A stretch of DNA of 58,145 bases from an uncultured Lachnospiraceae bacterium (GTDB lineage Bacteria > Bacillota > Clostridia > Lachnospirales > Lachnospiraceae): positions 1 through 58,145 of the forward strand of contig CANQHX010000004.1 of the NCBI GenBank assembly GCA_947623905.1, written 5' to 3'. The stretch's first letter is position 1. Every line of letters begins with the position of its first letter. The position numbers were made by a program, and so were the translations under genes. Below the pieces are notes generated by a model. That model was not told the origin of the DNA. It saw only the letters and a list, made by a program, of their open reading frames with translations, and ran no database searches. Shown in pieces: positions 18,363 to 24,862 of the stretch.

Positions 18363-18442
18363 GCGTCAGGGATACCGGCGCGGGCCGGGAAAAAGAAAAA
18401 GAAAATTTTGCATGAAAAACAGGCAGAAATAGGACGGACTTC

Positions 18443-18472
18443 TTGACAATTTGACATATATTATATTATTAT
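18443..18472 (+). promoter_or_regulatory. ftsZ promoter
   Basis: Two overlapping candidates: TTGACA at 18443-18448 with an 18-bp spacer to TATTAT (18467-18472), and a second TTGACA at 18451 close to TATAAA (18470-18475). The tract between is almost pure A/T. Confidence 0.6.
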
Positions 18473-18537
18473 AAACGGTAGGTAATTACAGACAAGTATG
18501 TTCCAAAAGATAGAGAAACATAAAGGAGGAAGGACTC

Positions 18538-19695
18538 TTGGTAGAATTTATGACAAATGAAGGCGCAAATGCGGCACGTATCATTGTGATCGGCGTGGGC
18601 GGCGCCGGCAATAACGCGGTAAACAGAATGGTGGAAGAAAGCACCGGCGGCGTGGAATTTATCGGCGTCAATACCGATAAGCAGGCCCTGACGCTGTGCA
18701 AGGCTCCCACTACCATTCAGATCGGTGAGAAGATCACCAAGGGTCTGGGCGCCGGAGCCAAGCCGGAGGTTGGCAGGCAGGCGGCCGAGGAGAGTGTTGA
18801 TGAGATCAGCAAGGCCATTAACGGCGCGGATATGGTATTTGTTACATGCGGCATGGGCGGCGGCACCGGAACCGGAGCGGCTCCCGTTGTGGCGCAGGTG
18901 GCAAAGGAAATGGGTATCCTTACCGTCGGCGTGGTGACAAAGCCTTTCCGCTTTGAGGCAAAGCGCCGTATGGAAAATGCCCTGTCAGGCATCGAAAACC
19001 TGAAGCAGCATGTGGACACGCTTATCGTGATCCCCAATGACAAGCTGCTGGAGATCGTTGACCGGCGCACCACTATGCCGGAAGCCCTGAAAAAGGCTGA
19101 CGAAGTGCTGCAGCAGTCTGTGAAGGGCATTACCGACCTGATCAATGAGGCGGCCCTCATCAATCTGGATTTTGCCGATGTGCAGACAGTTATGATTGAC
19201 AAGGGTATTGCTCATATCGGTATCGGACAGGCCAAGGGCGACGATAAGGCCATTGAGGCCGTGAAGCAGGCTGTATCCAGTCCTCTTCTTGAGACGACTA
19301 TCGCAGGGGCTTCCGATGTGATCGTAAATATTTCCGGCGACATCTCCCTGATGGACGCCAACGAGGCCGCCTCATACGTACAGGATCTCACAGGCGACGA
19401 GGCCAATATCATCTTTGGCGCCATGTACGATCCAGACTGTGCGGATGAAGCTACCATCACTGTTATCGCAACAGGTATCGCCGAGGTCGGCAGCGACAAG
19501 AAGGAAAAGAAAGAGGACAAGAAGGGCTTTGGGTTTTCCAGTTTTACTGCCAACAACAGCAGCAAACCGGTGACTACTTTCGGAGCTTCCTCTTCCGGCA
19601 CCACAACGGACTCCTCCGCGACCGACAAGGGCGGCGTGTCCGGATTGGTAGATGAAAAGGATATTCAGATCCCTACCTTCCTCACCAGAAAATGA
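18538..19695 (+). CDS. ftsZ: Cell division protein FtsZ
   Basis: A 385-residue tubulin-like GTPase that forms the division ring. GTP-binding motifs are [13 protein letters not shown] near the N-terminus and the tubulin signature [10 protein letters not shown]; the T7-loop catalytic region lies in [13 protein letters not shown] Lys/Glu then Ser/Thr-rich linker leads to the conserved C-terminal peptide [11 protein letters not shown] that binds FtsA/ZipA-type partners. The start is TTG at 18538 with AGGAGG (18524-18529) eight bases upstream; ATG 18550 is 20 bases away from it. A private promoter and a strong terminator allow expression apart from the cluster. Confidence 0.97.
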   Translation: MVEFMTNEGANAARIIVIGVGGAGNNAVNRMVEESTGGVEFIGVNTDKQALTLCKAPTTIQIGEKITKGLGAGAKPEVGRQAAEESVDEISKAINGADMVFVTCGMGGGTGTGAAPVVAQVAKEMGILTVGVVTKPFRFEAKRRMENALSGIENLKQHVDTLIVIPNDKLLEIVDRRTTMPEALKKADEVLQQSVKGITDLINEAALINLDFADVQTVMIDKGIAHIGIGQAKGDDKAIEAVKQAVSSPLLETTIAGASDVIVNISGDISLMDANEAASYVQDLTGDEANIIFGAMYDPDCADEATITVIATGIAEVGSDKKEKKEDKKGFGFSSFTANNSSKPVTTFGASSSGTTTDSSATDKGGVSGLVDEKDIQIPTFLTRK

Positions 19696-19727
19696 TCCGC
19701 GGCCGGATCAGATAAAATGCACATACA

Positions 19728-19767
19728 GGACTTCGGGCGTAATTGAATCGCCCGGAGTCCTTTTTTT
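19728..19767 (+). terminator. Intrinsic terminator after ftsZ
   Basis: A 12-bp stem (19728-19739 with 19749-19760, one G-U pair) is followed by seven T residues. Confidence 0.92.
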
Positions 19768-19769
19768 GG

Positions 19770-19788
19770 TGCAATAGGAAAATGCGCG
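19770..19788 (+). repeat. 19-bp dispersed repeat, copy 1
   Basis: TGCAATAGGAAAATGCGCG is identical to 27566-27584. Both copies lie just downstream of an intrinsic terminator. Confidence 0.7.
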
Positions 19789-19832
19789 TGCCGGGCAGAC
19801 GGAAAAAATTTTATGGAAATACAGGTAATCTA

Positions 19833-19861
19833 TTGACAAACCAAAGTCAGCTCACTATAAT
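19833..19861 (+). promoter_or_regulatory. Promoter of the metal-resistance operon
   Basis: TTGACA (19833-19838), a 17-bp spacer and TATAAT (19856-19861), a perfect SigA-type promoter. Confidence 0.85.
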
Positions 19862-19865
19862 AAAT

Positions 19866-19885
19866 ATATGAATGATTGTTCATAT
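19866..19885 (+). promoter_or_regulatory. Dyad operator for the ArsR-family sensor
   Basis: The arms ATATGAA and TTCATAT flank a 6-bp centre, placed over the expected transcription start. The layout matches known SmtB/CzrA/CadC operators (TGAA-n-TTCA cores), so metal-free repressor should block the promoter. Confidence 0.75.
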
Positions 19886-19923
19886 GTTTAAAGAAACAAA
19901 GATGTTTCGGAACGGAGATTAAC

Positions 19924-20484
19924 ATGAACAGAACAGAACAAAACGCGGAGGTGTGCGAATACCTCCACGTCCATGAGGATCTGGTAAAACAGGTACAGAA
20001 GGAGATGCCGCCGGAAGAACTGCTGTATGATCTGGCCGAACTGTTCAAGGTGTTCGGGGATACGACCCGCATCAAGATACTGTTTGTGCTGTTCCGGTCA
20101 GAACTGTGCGTGTGCGACATCGCTACCCTGTTGAACATGACCCAGTCGGCCATTTCCCATCAGCTTCGCATCCTGAAGCAGATGGATCTGGTGAAATCCC
20201 GCCGGGACGGCAAGACCATTTTCTATTCCCTGGCGGACAGCCATATCCAGACGATCATCGGTCAGGGGATGGAGCATGTGTGCGAGGATCTGCCCGAGGA
20301 GGAGACATACAGCATCTCCCCTGAAATGGAACCCGACCGGGAGGCGCATGAGCCTGCCGGGAAAGCACCGGACCGGGAGTTACACGAGTCTGCCGGGAAA
20401 GCACCGGACCGGGAAAAGCTGTCCGGGGAGAAAAAGAAGGACAGATCCAAGGGCAAGAACAAAAAGCAGAAAAAGAACAAATAA
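19924..20484 (+). CDS. ArsR/SmtB-family metal-sensing repressor (CzrA/CadC-like)
   Basis: A 186-residue winged-helix repressor. The recognition region is ELCVCDIATLLNMTQSAISHQLRILKQMDLV and the wing SRRDGKTIFYSL. ELCVCD is the alpha3 cysteine site of CadC/ArsR-type sensors. The alpha5 segment ADSHIQTIIGQGMEHVCED has D-x-H then H spaced as in the CzrA zinc site, with Glu where CzrA has its last His. Metal binding at either site should release the operator. The C-terminus carries a 12-residue repeat (DREAHEPAGKAP, DRELHESAGKAP) and a Lys-rich tail absent from typical family members. The ATG at 19924 follows CGGAGA. Confidence 0.87.
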   Translation: MNRTEQNAEVCEYLHVHEDLVKQVQKEMPPEELLYDLAELFKVFGDTTRIKILFVLFRSELCVCDIATLLNMTQSAISHQLRILKQMDLVKSRRDGKTIFYSLADSHIQTIIGQGMEHVCEDLPEEETYSISPEMEPDREAHEPAGKAPDRELHESAGKAPDREKLSGEKKKDRSKGKNKKQKKNK

Positions 20485-20504
20485 AAGAGGGAGGATCAAC
20501 GATC

Positions 20505-20726
20505 ATGAAAAAGACATTTATTCTGGAGGACCTGGATTGCGCCCACTGCGCAGGACTCATTGAGGGAGAGGTACAGCAGCTGGACCAGGTAGAGTCCGCA
20601 AATCTGAACTTTATGACCAAACGGCTGGTGGTGGACGCTCCGGCGGACGCCATGGCGGACGTGAAGAAGCAGATCGTGGACATCGTGAAAAAGCGGGAGC
20701 CCGACGTAACGGTGAAAGAGAGATAA
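20505..20726 (+). CDS. Small HMA-domain metal-binding protein
   Basis: A 73-residue ferredoxin-like heavy-metal-associated domain with the metal loop DCAHCAGL (consensus GMxCxxC; here LDCAHC). Such domains carry soft metals or form the N-terminal sensor of P1B ATPases. The next gene, four bases downstream, is a P-type ATPase with no HMA domain of its own, so this is probably the detached N-terminal domain or a chaperone for it. A GGGAGGA signal precedes the ATG. Being in the same operon as a zinc/cadmium-type sensor argues against a pure copper role. Confidence 0.85.
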   Translation: MKKTFILEDLDCAHCAGLIEGEVQQLDQVESANLNFMTKRLVVDAPADAMADVKKQIVDIVKKREPDVTVKER

Positions 20727-20730
20727 CGCC

Positions 20731-22611
20731 ATGACAAAGAAGATGAAAAAGCGTCTGTACCGGATCCTTACCGGTATGGGCCTGTTTGTTGTGGGCCTGC
20801 TCTGCGACCACATTTTCCATCTGAGCGATAATATACTTCTTGTGATCTTTCTCGCCGCTTATTTTGTGGCAGGAGGAGACGTGGTGCAGAAGGCCGCGGG
20901 CAATATCCGGAACGGACAGGTGATGGATGAAAATTTCCTCATGACTCTGGCTACTGTGGGCGCGTTTTTTGTAGGAGAATATCCGGAGGCCGTGGCGGTG
21001 ATGCTGTTCTACCAGGTAGGCGAACTGTTCCAGAGCTATGCGGTGAACCGTTCCCGGGAGTCGATCTCGGACCTGATGGATATTTATCCTGAATACGCCA
21101 ACGTAAAGGCGGGGGATGAGATAAAGACCGTTTCCCCCGAGGAAGTACAGGTAGGAGACATCCTCGTGCTTCACGCGGGAGACCGGATCCCTCTGGACGG
21201 CACGGTGGTAAAGGGCAGCTCTACGGTGGATACAAAAGCCCTTACCGGCGAACCCGTCCCCAAAGATGTAGCGGAGGGAGACACCCTCATCAGCGGCTGC
21301 ATCAACCTGAACGGCGTGCTGGAAATGCGGGCGGATAAGGCCTATGAGGATTCTACCGTGGCCCGTATCCTGGAGCTGGTGGAAAATCAGGGCGACAAAA
21401 AGGCGAAGACCGAGCAATTCATCACCCGGTTTGCCAGATATTACACTCCTGTCGTGGTGATCTGCGCCGTGCTGCTGGCGCTGATCCCGTCCCTTGTGCT
21501 GCCGGACCACAACTGGCAGGACTGGCTGTACAGGGGCCTGAGCTTTCTTGTAATTTCCTGTCCCTGCGCCCTGGTGATCTCCGTGCCCCTGAGCTTTTTC
21601 GGCGGCCTTGGCGGCGCGTCCAGGCAGGGGATCCTTGTGAAGGGCAGCAATTATCTGGAAGCGGCGGCAAATGGCCAGATCGCCGTGTTTGACAAGACCG
21701 GCACCCTCACCATGGGCACCTTTCAGGTGGAAAACTGCCGTCTGGCAGAGGGGATAGAGGAAAAAGAACTGCTGGAGACCGCCGCCCTGTGCGAGGGCCT
21801 GTCCAACCATCCCATCGGACAATGCATCCTGAATGATTGTGAGAGGAAATACGGCCTGCCCGACAGCGCAGATGTGACAGAGGGCAATGAACAGGCAGGA
21901 TACGGCATTACCGCCCGATATAAGGGAGCCGCTATCGCGGCCGGCAACCGGAAGCTCATGGACCGGCTGGGCGTCCGGATCGAGCCGGAGGAATATGCCG
22001 GCACTCTGGTGTATGTAGCCAGAGACGGCAGGTACATGGGAACCATCTATGTGGCGGATGTGGTAAAGAAGGACGCCGCGGAGGCCATCCGGCAGCTGAA
22101 GGCCGCAGGGGTGAAAAAGACGGTGATGCTCACAGGCGACCAGCAGTTTTCCGGCGAGAAGGTGGCAAAGGAAGTGGGTGTCGACCAGGTGTACGCCCAG
22201 CTTCTTCCCGCCGATAAGGTGGACCGCATGGAGCAGCTGATGAAGGAGCGTACCGGCAAGGGCACGGTACTCTATGTGGGCGACGGTATCAACGACGCCC
22301 CTGTGCTGGCCGGCGCCGACGTGGGTTTCGCCATGGGTGCCATGGGCGCCGACGCCGCTATTGAGGCGGCAGATATCGTTATCATGAAGGACGAACCGGT
22401 AAAGGTGGCCCAGACTATCCGCATTGCCCGGCGCACCATGTCTATCGTATGGCAGAATATCATCTTCGCCATCGGGGTGAAGATACTAGTGCTGATCCTG
22501 GCGGCCCTTGGCATTGCCAACATGTGGATGGCAGTGTTCGCCGACGTAGGCGTGGCGGTGATCGCCATCTGCAACGCCATGCGGGCCATGTATGTGGGAA
22601 AAACGGTATAA
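20731..22611 (+). CDS. cadA: Heavy-metal P1B-type ATPase, Zn/Cd/Pb exporter type
   Basis: A 626-residue P1B ATPase that exports soft metal ions from the cytoplasm. Motifs in order: actuator loop TGEPVP, the membrane metal site CPC (Cys277, Cys279, in ISCPCALV), phosphorylation motif DKTGTLT (Asp321), the HP motif in SNHPIGQ, and the hinge GDGINDAPVL. The last membrane helix region has an Asp in VFADVGVAVIA, as in the Zn/Cd group (ZntA, CadA). It starts directly at the first membrane segment, so it lacks the usual N-terminal HMA domain, which is encoded separately just upstream. It is the last gene of the sensor-controlled operon. Confidence 0.93.
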   Translation: MTKKMKKRLYRILTGMGLFVVGLLCDHIFHLSDNILLVIFLAAYFVAGGDVVQKAAGNIRNGQVMDENFLMTLATVGAFFVGEYPEAVAVMLFYQVGELFQSYAVNRSRESISDLMDIYPEYANVKAGDEIKTVSPEEVQVGDILVLHAGDRIPLDGTVVKGSSTVDTKALTGEPVPKDVAEGDTLISGCINLNGVLEMRADKAYEDSTVARILELVENQGDKKAKTEQFITRFARYYTPVVVICAVLLALIPSLVLPDHNWQDWLYRGLSFLVISCPCALVISVPLSFFGGLGGASRQGILVKGSNYLEAAANGQIAVFDKTGTLTMGTFQVENCRLAEGIEEKELLETAALCEGLSNHPIGQCILNDCERKYGLPDSADVTEGNEQAGYGITARYKGAAIAAGNRKLMDRLGVRIEPEEYAGTLVYVARDGRYMGTIYVADVVKKDAAEAIRQLKAAGVKKTVMLTGDQQFSGEKVAKEVGVDQVYAQLLPADKVDRMEQLMKERTGKGTVLYVGDGINDAPVLAGADVGFAMGAMGADAAIEAADIVIMKDEPVKVAQTIRIARRTMSIVWQNIIFAIGVKILVLILAALGIANMWMAVFADVGVAVIAICNAMRAMYVGKTV

Positions 22612-22632
22612 AAACATATGCATACAAGGAAA

Positions 22633-22666
22633 ACCGCCGTACAGGAGTTTATTCCCATACGGCGGT
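22633..22666. terminator. Bidirectional terminator between convergent genes
   Basis: A 9-bp stem ACCGCCGTA/TACGGCGGT (22633-22641 with 22658-22666) lies between the ATPase (+) and toxin (-) genes. T-rich tracts follow on both strands, though neither is a pure run. Confidence 0.65.
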
Positions 22667-22670
22667 ATCT

Positions 22671-22952
22671 TTATTTCCCGAACAGATCACTATGCGTCCC
22701 GGTGCGGGCCAGCGTCAGCACCAGCACATCGTTATCAATGCGGTAGACCAATAACCAATCCGGCTGGATATGGCATTCTCTGTGCCCTGCCCAATCGCCG
22801 CTCAGTTCATGGTCCTTGTTTTTCTCCGGCAGCGTTTCACCACGCGACAGCGCCCGGATAATATCATCCAGCAGCTCTATGTCGAGATGACGTTTCATTG
22901 CCAGTTTGTAGTCCTTTTTGAATCTGGCAGTCCAGACAATATCTCGGTTCAT
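22671..22952 (-). CDS. YafQ-family mRNA interferase toxin
   Basis: A 93-residue RelE-superfamily toxin. YafQ cleaves mRNA in the ribosomal A site. The C-terminal GTHSDLFGK places His at position 87, the same number as the catalytic His87 of E. coli YafQ. The core motif HRECHIQPDWLLVYRID is typical of the family. Its ATG overlaps the antitoxin stop by four bases, a normal type II layout with the antitoxin first. Nothing suggests inactivation. Confidence 0.9.
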   Translation of the reverse strand: MNRDIVWTARFKKDYKLAMKRHLDIELLDDIIRALSRGETLPEKNKDHELSGDWAGHRECHIQPDWLLVYRIDNDVLVLTLARTGTHSDLFGK

Positions 22953-23224
22953 CGTTTCAACTCCCGGAGGGCTTCTTCCACATCGGAATAGTGCTTTACG
23001 CTGGGATCATGCGCAATCCGTTCTGCCTCTAACATAGCGGCAATCGTTTCTTTGTTGGGCCGATCCAAACGCACCTCAAACGGGAACCCGCCTGCCCGGA
23101 GGGACTGGCGCAGAAAGACGTTGATCGCAGTGGTAAGGTTGACCCCCAGTTCATTGTAAAGGCTTTCACACTGTTTCTTGATGTCGCTGTCCATGCGGAC
23201 GCTGAAATTTGTTGTGTTTGCCAT
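22949..23224 (-). CDS. RelB/DinJ-family antitoxin
   Basis: A 91-residue antitoxin. The N-terminal ribbon-helix-helix reads TTNFSVRMDSDIKKQCESLYNELGVNLTTAINVFLRQ, which binds DNA and dimerises; the C-terminal half (DVEEALRELKR) would neutralise the toxin. I used the ATG at 23224 with AAAGGGGA upstream; the longer in-frame start at 23308 runs through the promoter. A SigA-type promoter lies 35 bp upstream, and autoregulation by the antitoxin is expected from the family. Confidence 0.9.
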   Translation of the reverse strand: MANTTNFSVRMDSDIKKQCESLYNELGVNLTTAINVFLRQSLRAGGFPFEVRLDRPNKETIAAMLEAERIAHDPSVKHYSDVEEALRELKR

Positions 23225-23258
23225 GTGGCTGTCCCCTTTCTTCATCGGCTGCACATAT

Positions 23259-23287
23259 ATTATATGCCATCTGCATTGCAAAATCAA
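23259..23287 (-). promoter_or_regulatory. Promoter of the toxin-antitoxin pair
   Basis: On the minus strand: TTGATT (23287-23282), a 17-bp spacer and TATAAT (23264-23259). Confidence 0.75.
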
Positions 23288-23290
23288 CTC

Positions 23291-23328
23291 ATAAGACAGA
23301 AATTTCAAAAATTTCGATACTGTCTTAT
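23291..23328. terminator. Possible hairpin terminator between TA pair and membrane-protein gene
   Basis: ATAAGACAG (23291-23299) pairs perfectly with CTGTCTTAT (23320-23328), enclosing two AAATTT motifs. It lies just after the stop of the minus-strand membrane-protein gene. There is no clean T-run, so terminator function is uncertain. Confidence 0.4.
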
Positions 23329-23345
23329 TGGAAGTCTTATTGGAA
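23322..23345. repeat. 12-bp tandem duplication
   Basis: GTCTTATTGGAA occurs twice in direct succession (23322-23333, 23334-23345) across the end of the minus-strand membrane-protein gene. It probably set the current stop codon. Confidence 0.8.
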
Positions 23346-24080
23346 GTTACCTTGCTCCGCCAGCTTTTTCATTTTCCATATACCTGCCAGCAAAAGCACA
23401 AAGAACAGCAGATAGAGACACAAAAGGCCGGGTTCAAGGCCATAGACGTAGTCGCCTTCCAGGAAGAATGTCTCGTCGTAATGGCTATAGGTGGTATAGT
23501 AAAACCACAGGCGGCCCTGGAGCAGGGGCAGGAGGGTAAACAGCGCGTATGCCCCGCCAAAGAGAGCCGCCAGCCGGCTCCACAAAAGGCTGCGGCCGGA
23601 GAGCCATTGCCTGCACCCCAGGGCGAAGCATACCGGGATGGCGCCCTTTAACAGATAGAAGGCGATCCGCAGCCGGATGGGAACATACAGGTCCCCCATG
23701 GTCAGGTCCCCCAGATAATAAGCTGCGCTCAGGACGATCTTTGCCGACATGATCAGGCACACGGCAAAGGACAGCATCTGTACCCCTCTTATATAGCTGT
23801 GACGGGGCTGTTCCCGGCAGAACCGCTCCCCGGCGGCGATGAGACAGATATATCCGCACATACGGGCCAGCTCCAGCAGGAAGGGCCTGTTCATACCGTG
23901 GGTAATATACAGGGCGATTATGTGATAGAGAAGATCATCTATTATGGATGTGAGCAGAAAGCCCGCGAAAAACAGACAGAAGCTCTGTTTCATCCGGATC
24001 ACCCCGCGGGCATTGCACGCCTGACTGATATATCTGTCGTCGATCTCTCCAAAGACGGAAAAAATTTCATTCTGCGTCAT
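23337..24080 (-). CDS. Multi-pass membrane protein, possible anti-sigma partner
   Basis: A 247-residue protein I do not recognise by name. The soluble N-terminus, MTQNEIFSVFGEIDDRYISQA, resembles short segments found on proteins encoded beside ECF sigma factors in Clostridia. Six or so hydrophobic segments follow (for example QSFCLFFAGFLLTSIIDDLLYHIIALYI). Its ATG overlaps the sigma-factor stop (ATGA), so it is the second gene of that transcript. An anti-sigma role is inferred only from this coupling; no zinc-binding HxxxCxxC motif is seen. Reading further upstream in frame shadows the sigma gene and is not real. Confidence 0.6.
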   Translation of the reverse strand: MTQNEIFSVFGEIDDRYISQACNARGVIRMKQSFCLFFAGFLLTSIIDDLLYHIIALYITHGMNRPFLLELARMCGYICLIAAGERFCREQPRHSYIRGVQMLSFAVCLIMSAKIVLSAAYYLGDLTMGDLYVPIRLRIAFYLLKGAIPVCFALGCRQWLSGRSLLWSRLAALFGGAYALFTLLPLLQGRLWFYYTTYSHYDETFFLEGDYVYGLEPGLLCLYLLFFVLLLAGIWKMKKLAEQGNFQ

Positions 24081-24637
24081 ACATACACATCTCCTTCCTC
24101 CAGGATTTTTTTCAATTTCTGCCTGCTGCGGTACAGGCTGGACTTTACCCTGCTCCGGCTGATGCCGCACAGCGCGGCGATGTCTTCTATGGAATCGGCA
24201 AACCAGTACCGCCGCACAAAGATGATCCGGCTGGTGACGGACAGTTTTTCCAGAAAGCTGTTGAGCAGGGCGCGGATGTGTTCCCTGTCGATGACGTCGT
24301 CCGTGCGGAAATCTCCCGCCACGCATTCCTCCAGCTCCGAGAGCACCAGGGTGACGGCGCCGCCGCCCCGCTTCTGCCGGTGGCTGTGCCGGTACCGCTC
24401 CAGCGCGCCGTTTCGCACGATCCTGCCGAGAAACGCTTTGAAGTCGTTGGGACGGGCGGGAGGAATGGCGTTCCAGACGCTGAGATAGGCGTCGCTGACG
24501 CATTCCTCGGTGTCCTCCTCATTGCGCAGGATGTTCCGGGCGATGGTCCGGCACAGGCCGCCGTATTTTTCACCGGTGCGGCGGATGGCTTCTTCCGAAC
24601 GGTTCCAGTACAATTCTATGATCGTCTCATCCTCCAC
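24077..24637 (-). CDS. ECF-type RNA polymerase sigma factor
   Basis: A 186-residue extracytoplasmic-function sigma factor. Region 2 reads ILRNEEDTEECVSDAYLSVWNAI, with the typical EDxEDxxxDxxLxxW pattern, and region 4 reads SRIIFVRRYWFADSIEDIAALCGISRSRVKSSLYRSRQKL, a standard helix-turn-helix. The start is GTG at 24637 preceded by AGGGGGAA. It is followed without a gap by a membrane protein and is divergent from the pilin-sortase operon, a possible target. The inducing signal is not visible. Confidence 0.92.
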   Translation of the reverse strand: MEDETIIELYWNRSEEAIRRTGEKYGGLCRTIARNILRNEEDTEECVSDAYLSVWNAIPPARPNDFKAFLGRIVRNGALERYRHSHRQKRGGGAVTLVLSELEECVAGDFRTDDVIDREHIRALLNSFLEKLSVTSRIIFVRRYWFADSIEDIAALCGISRSRVKSSLYRSRQKLKKILEEGDVYV

Positions 24638-24732
24638 AGATCATCTTCCCCCTTTCTCCCGCGTTTCCATGTGAGCCGGTCCCCAAAAGAACGGACGGCG
24701 GCTTCAAAAATCCTTCTGTTCATATAGATGCC

Positions 24733-24761
24733 ATTTTATCAAAAAAGTTTCGCATTGACAA
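24733..24761 (-). promoter_or_regulatory. Promoter of the ECF sigma operon
   Basis: On the minus strand: TTGTCA (24761-24756), a 17-bp spacer and TAAAAT (24738-24733). The -35 box overlaps a TTGACA on the plus strand that has no matching -10. Confidence 0.6.
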
Positions 24762-24808
24762 AATTTTTTCACCTTTTCCGGCAGTCGACAATATATTAAT
24801 ACCGAAAG

Positions 24809-24839
24809 GACGCTTTATCGTAGTTTTAGCGTAAAGCGT
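24809..24839 (+). promoter_or_regulatory. Leader hairpin before the pilin gene
   Basis: ACGCTTTA (24809-24816) pairs with TAAAGCGT (24832-24839) shortly before the AGGAGGA site of the pilin gene. Upstream, only a weak promoter is visible (TTCACC at 24768, 18-bp spacer, TATATT at 24792), so an alternative sigma factor is possible. Confidence 0.4.
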
Positions 24840-24862
24840 TTCAAAAATAGGAGGAATAGTCA

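Noticed and set aside
19770..19923. Small RNA gene after the ftsZ terminator
   Set aside because: The only promoter present points into the ArsR-family gene, and no separate terminator is found.
23322..23345. Possible attachment site of a mobile element
   Set aside because: Only a 12-bp tandem duplication; no integrase gene or matching distant copy was seen.
24081..24503. Upstream extension of the membrane-protein gene on the minus strand
   Set aside because: The Arg/Pro-rich sequence is a shadow of the sigma-factor gene in another frame. The ATG at 24080 overlapping the sigma stop is the natural start.
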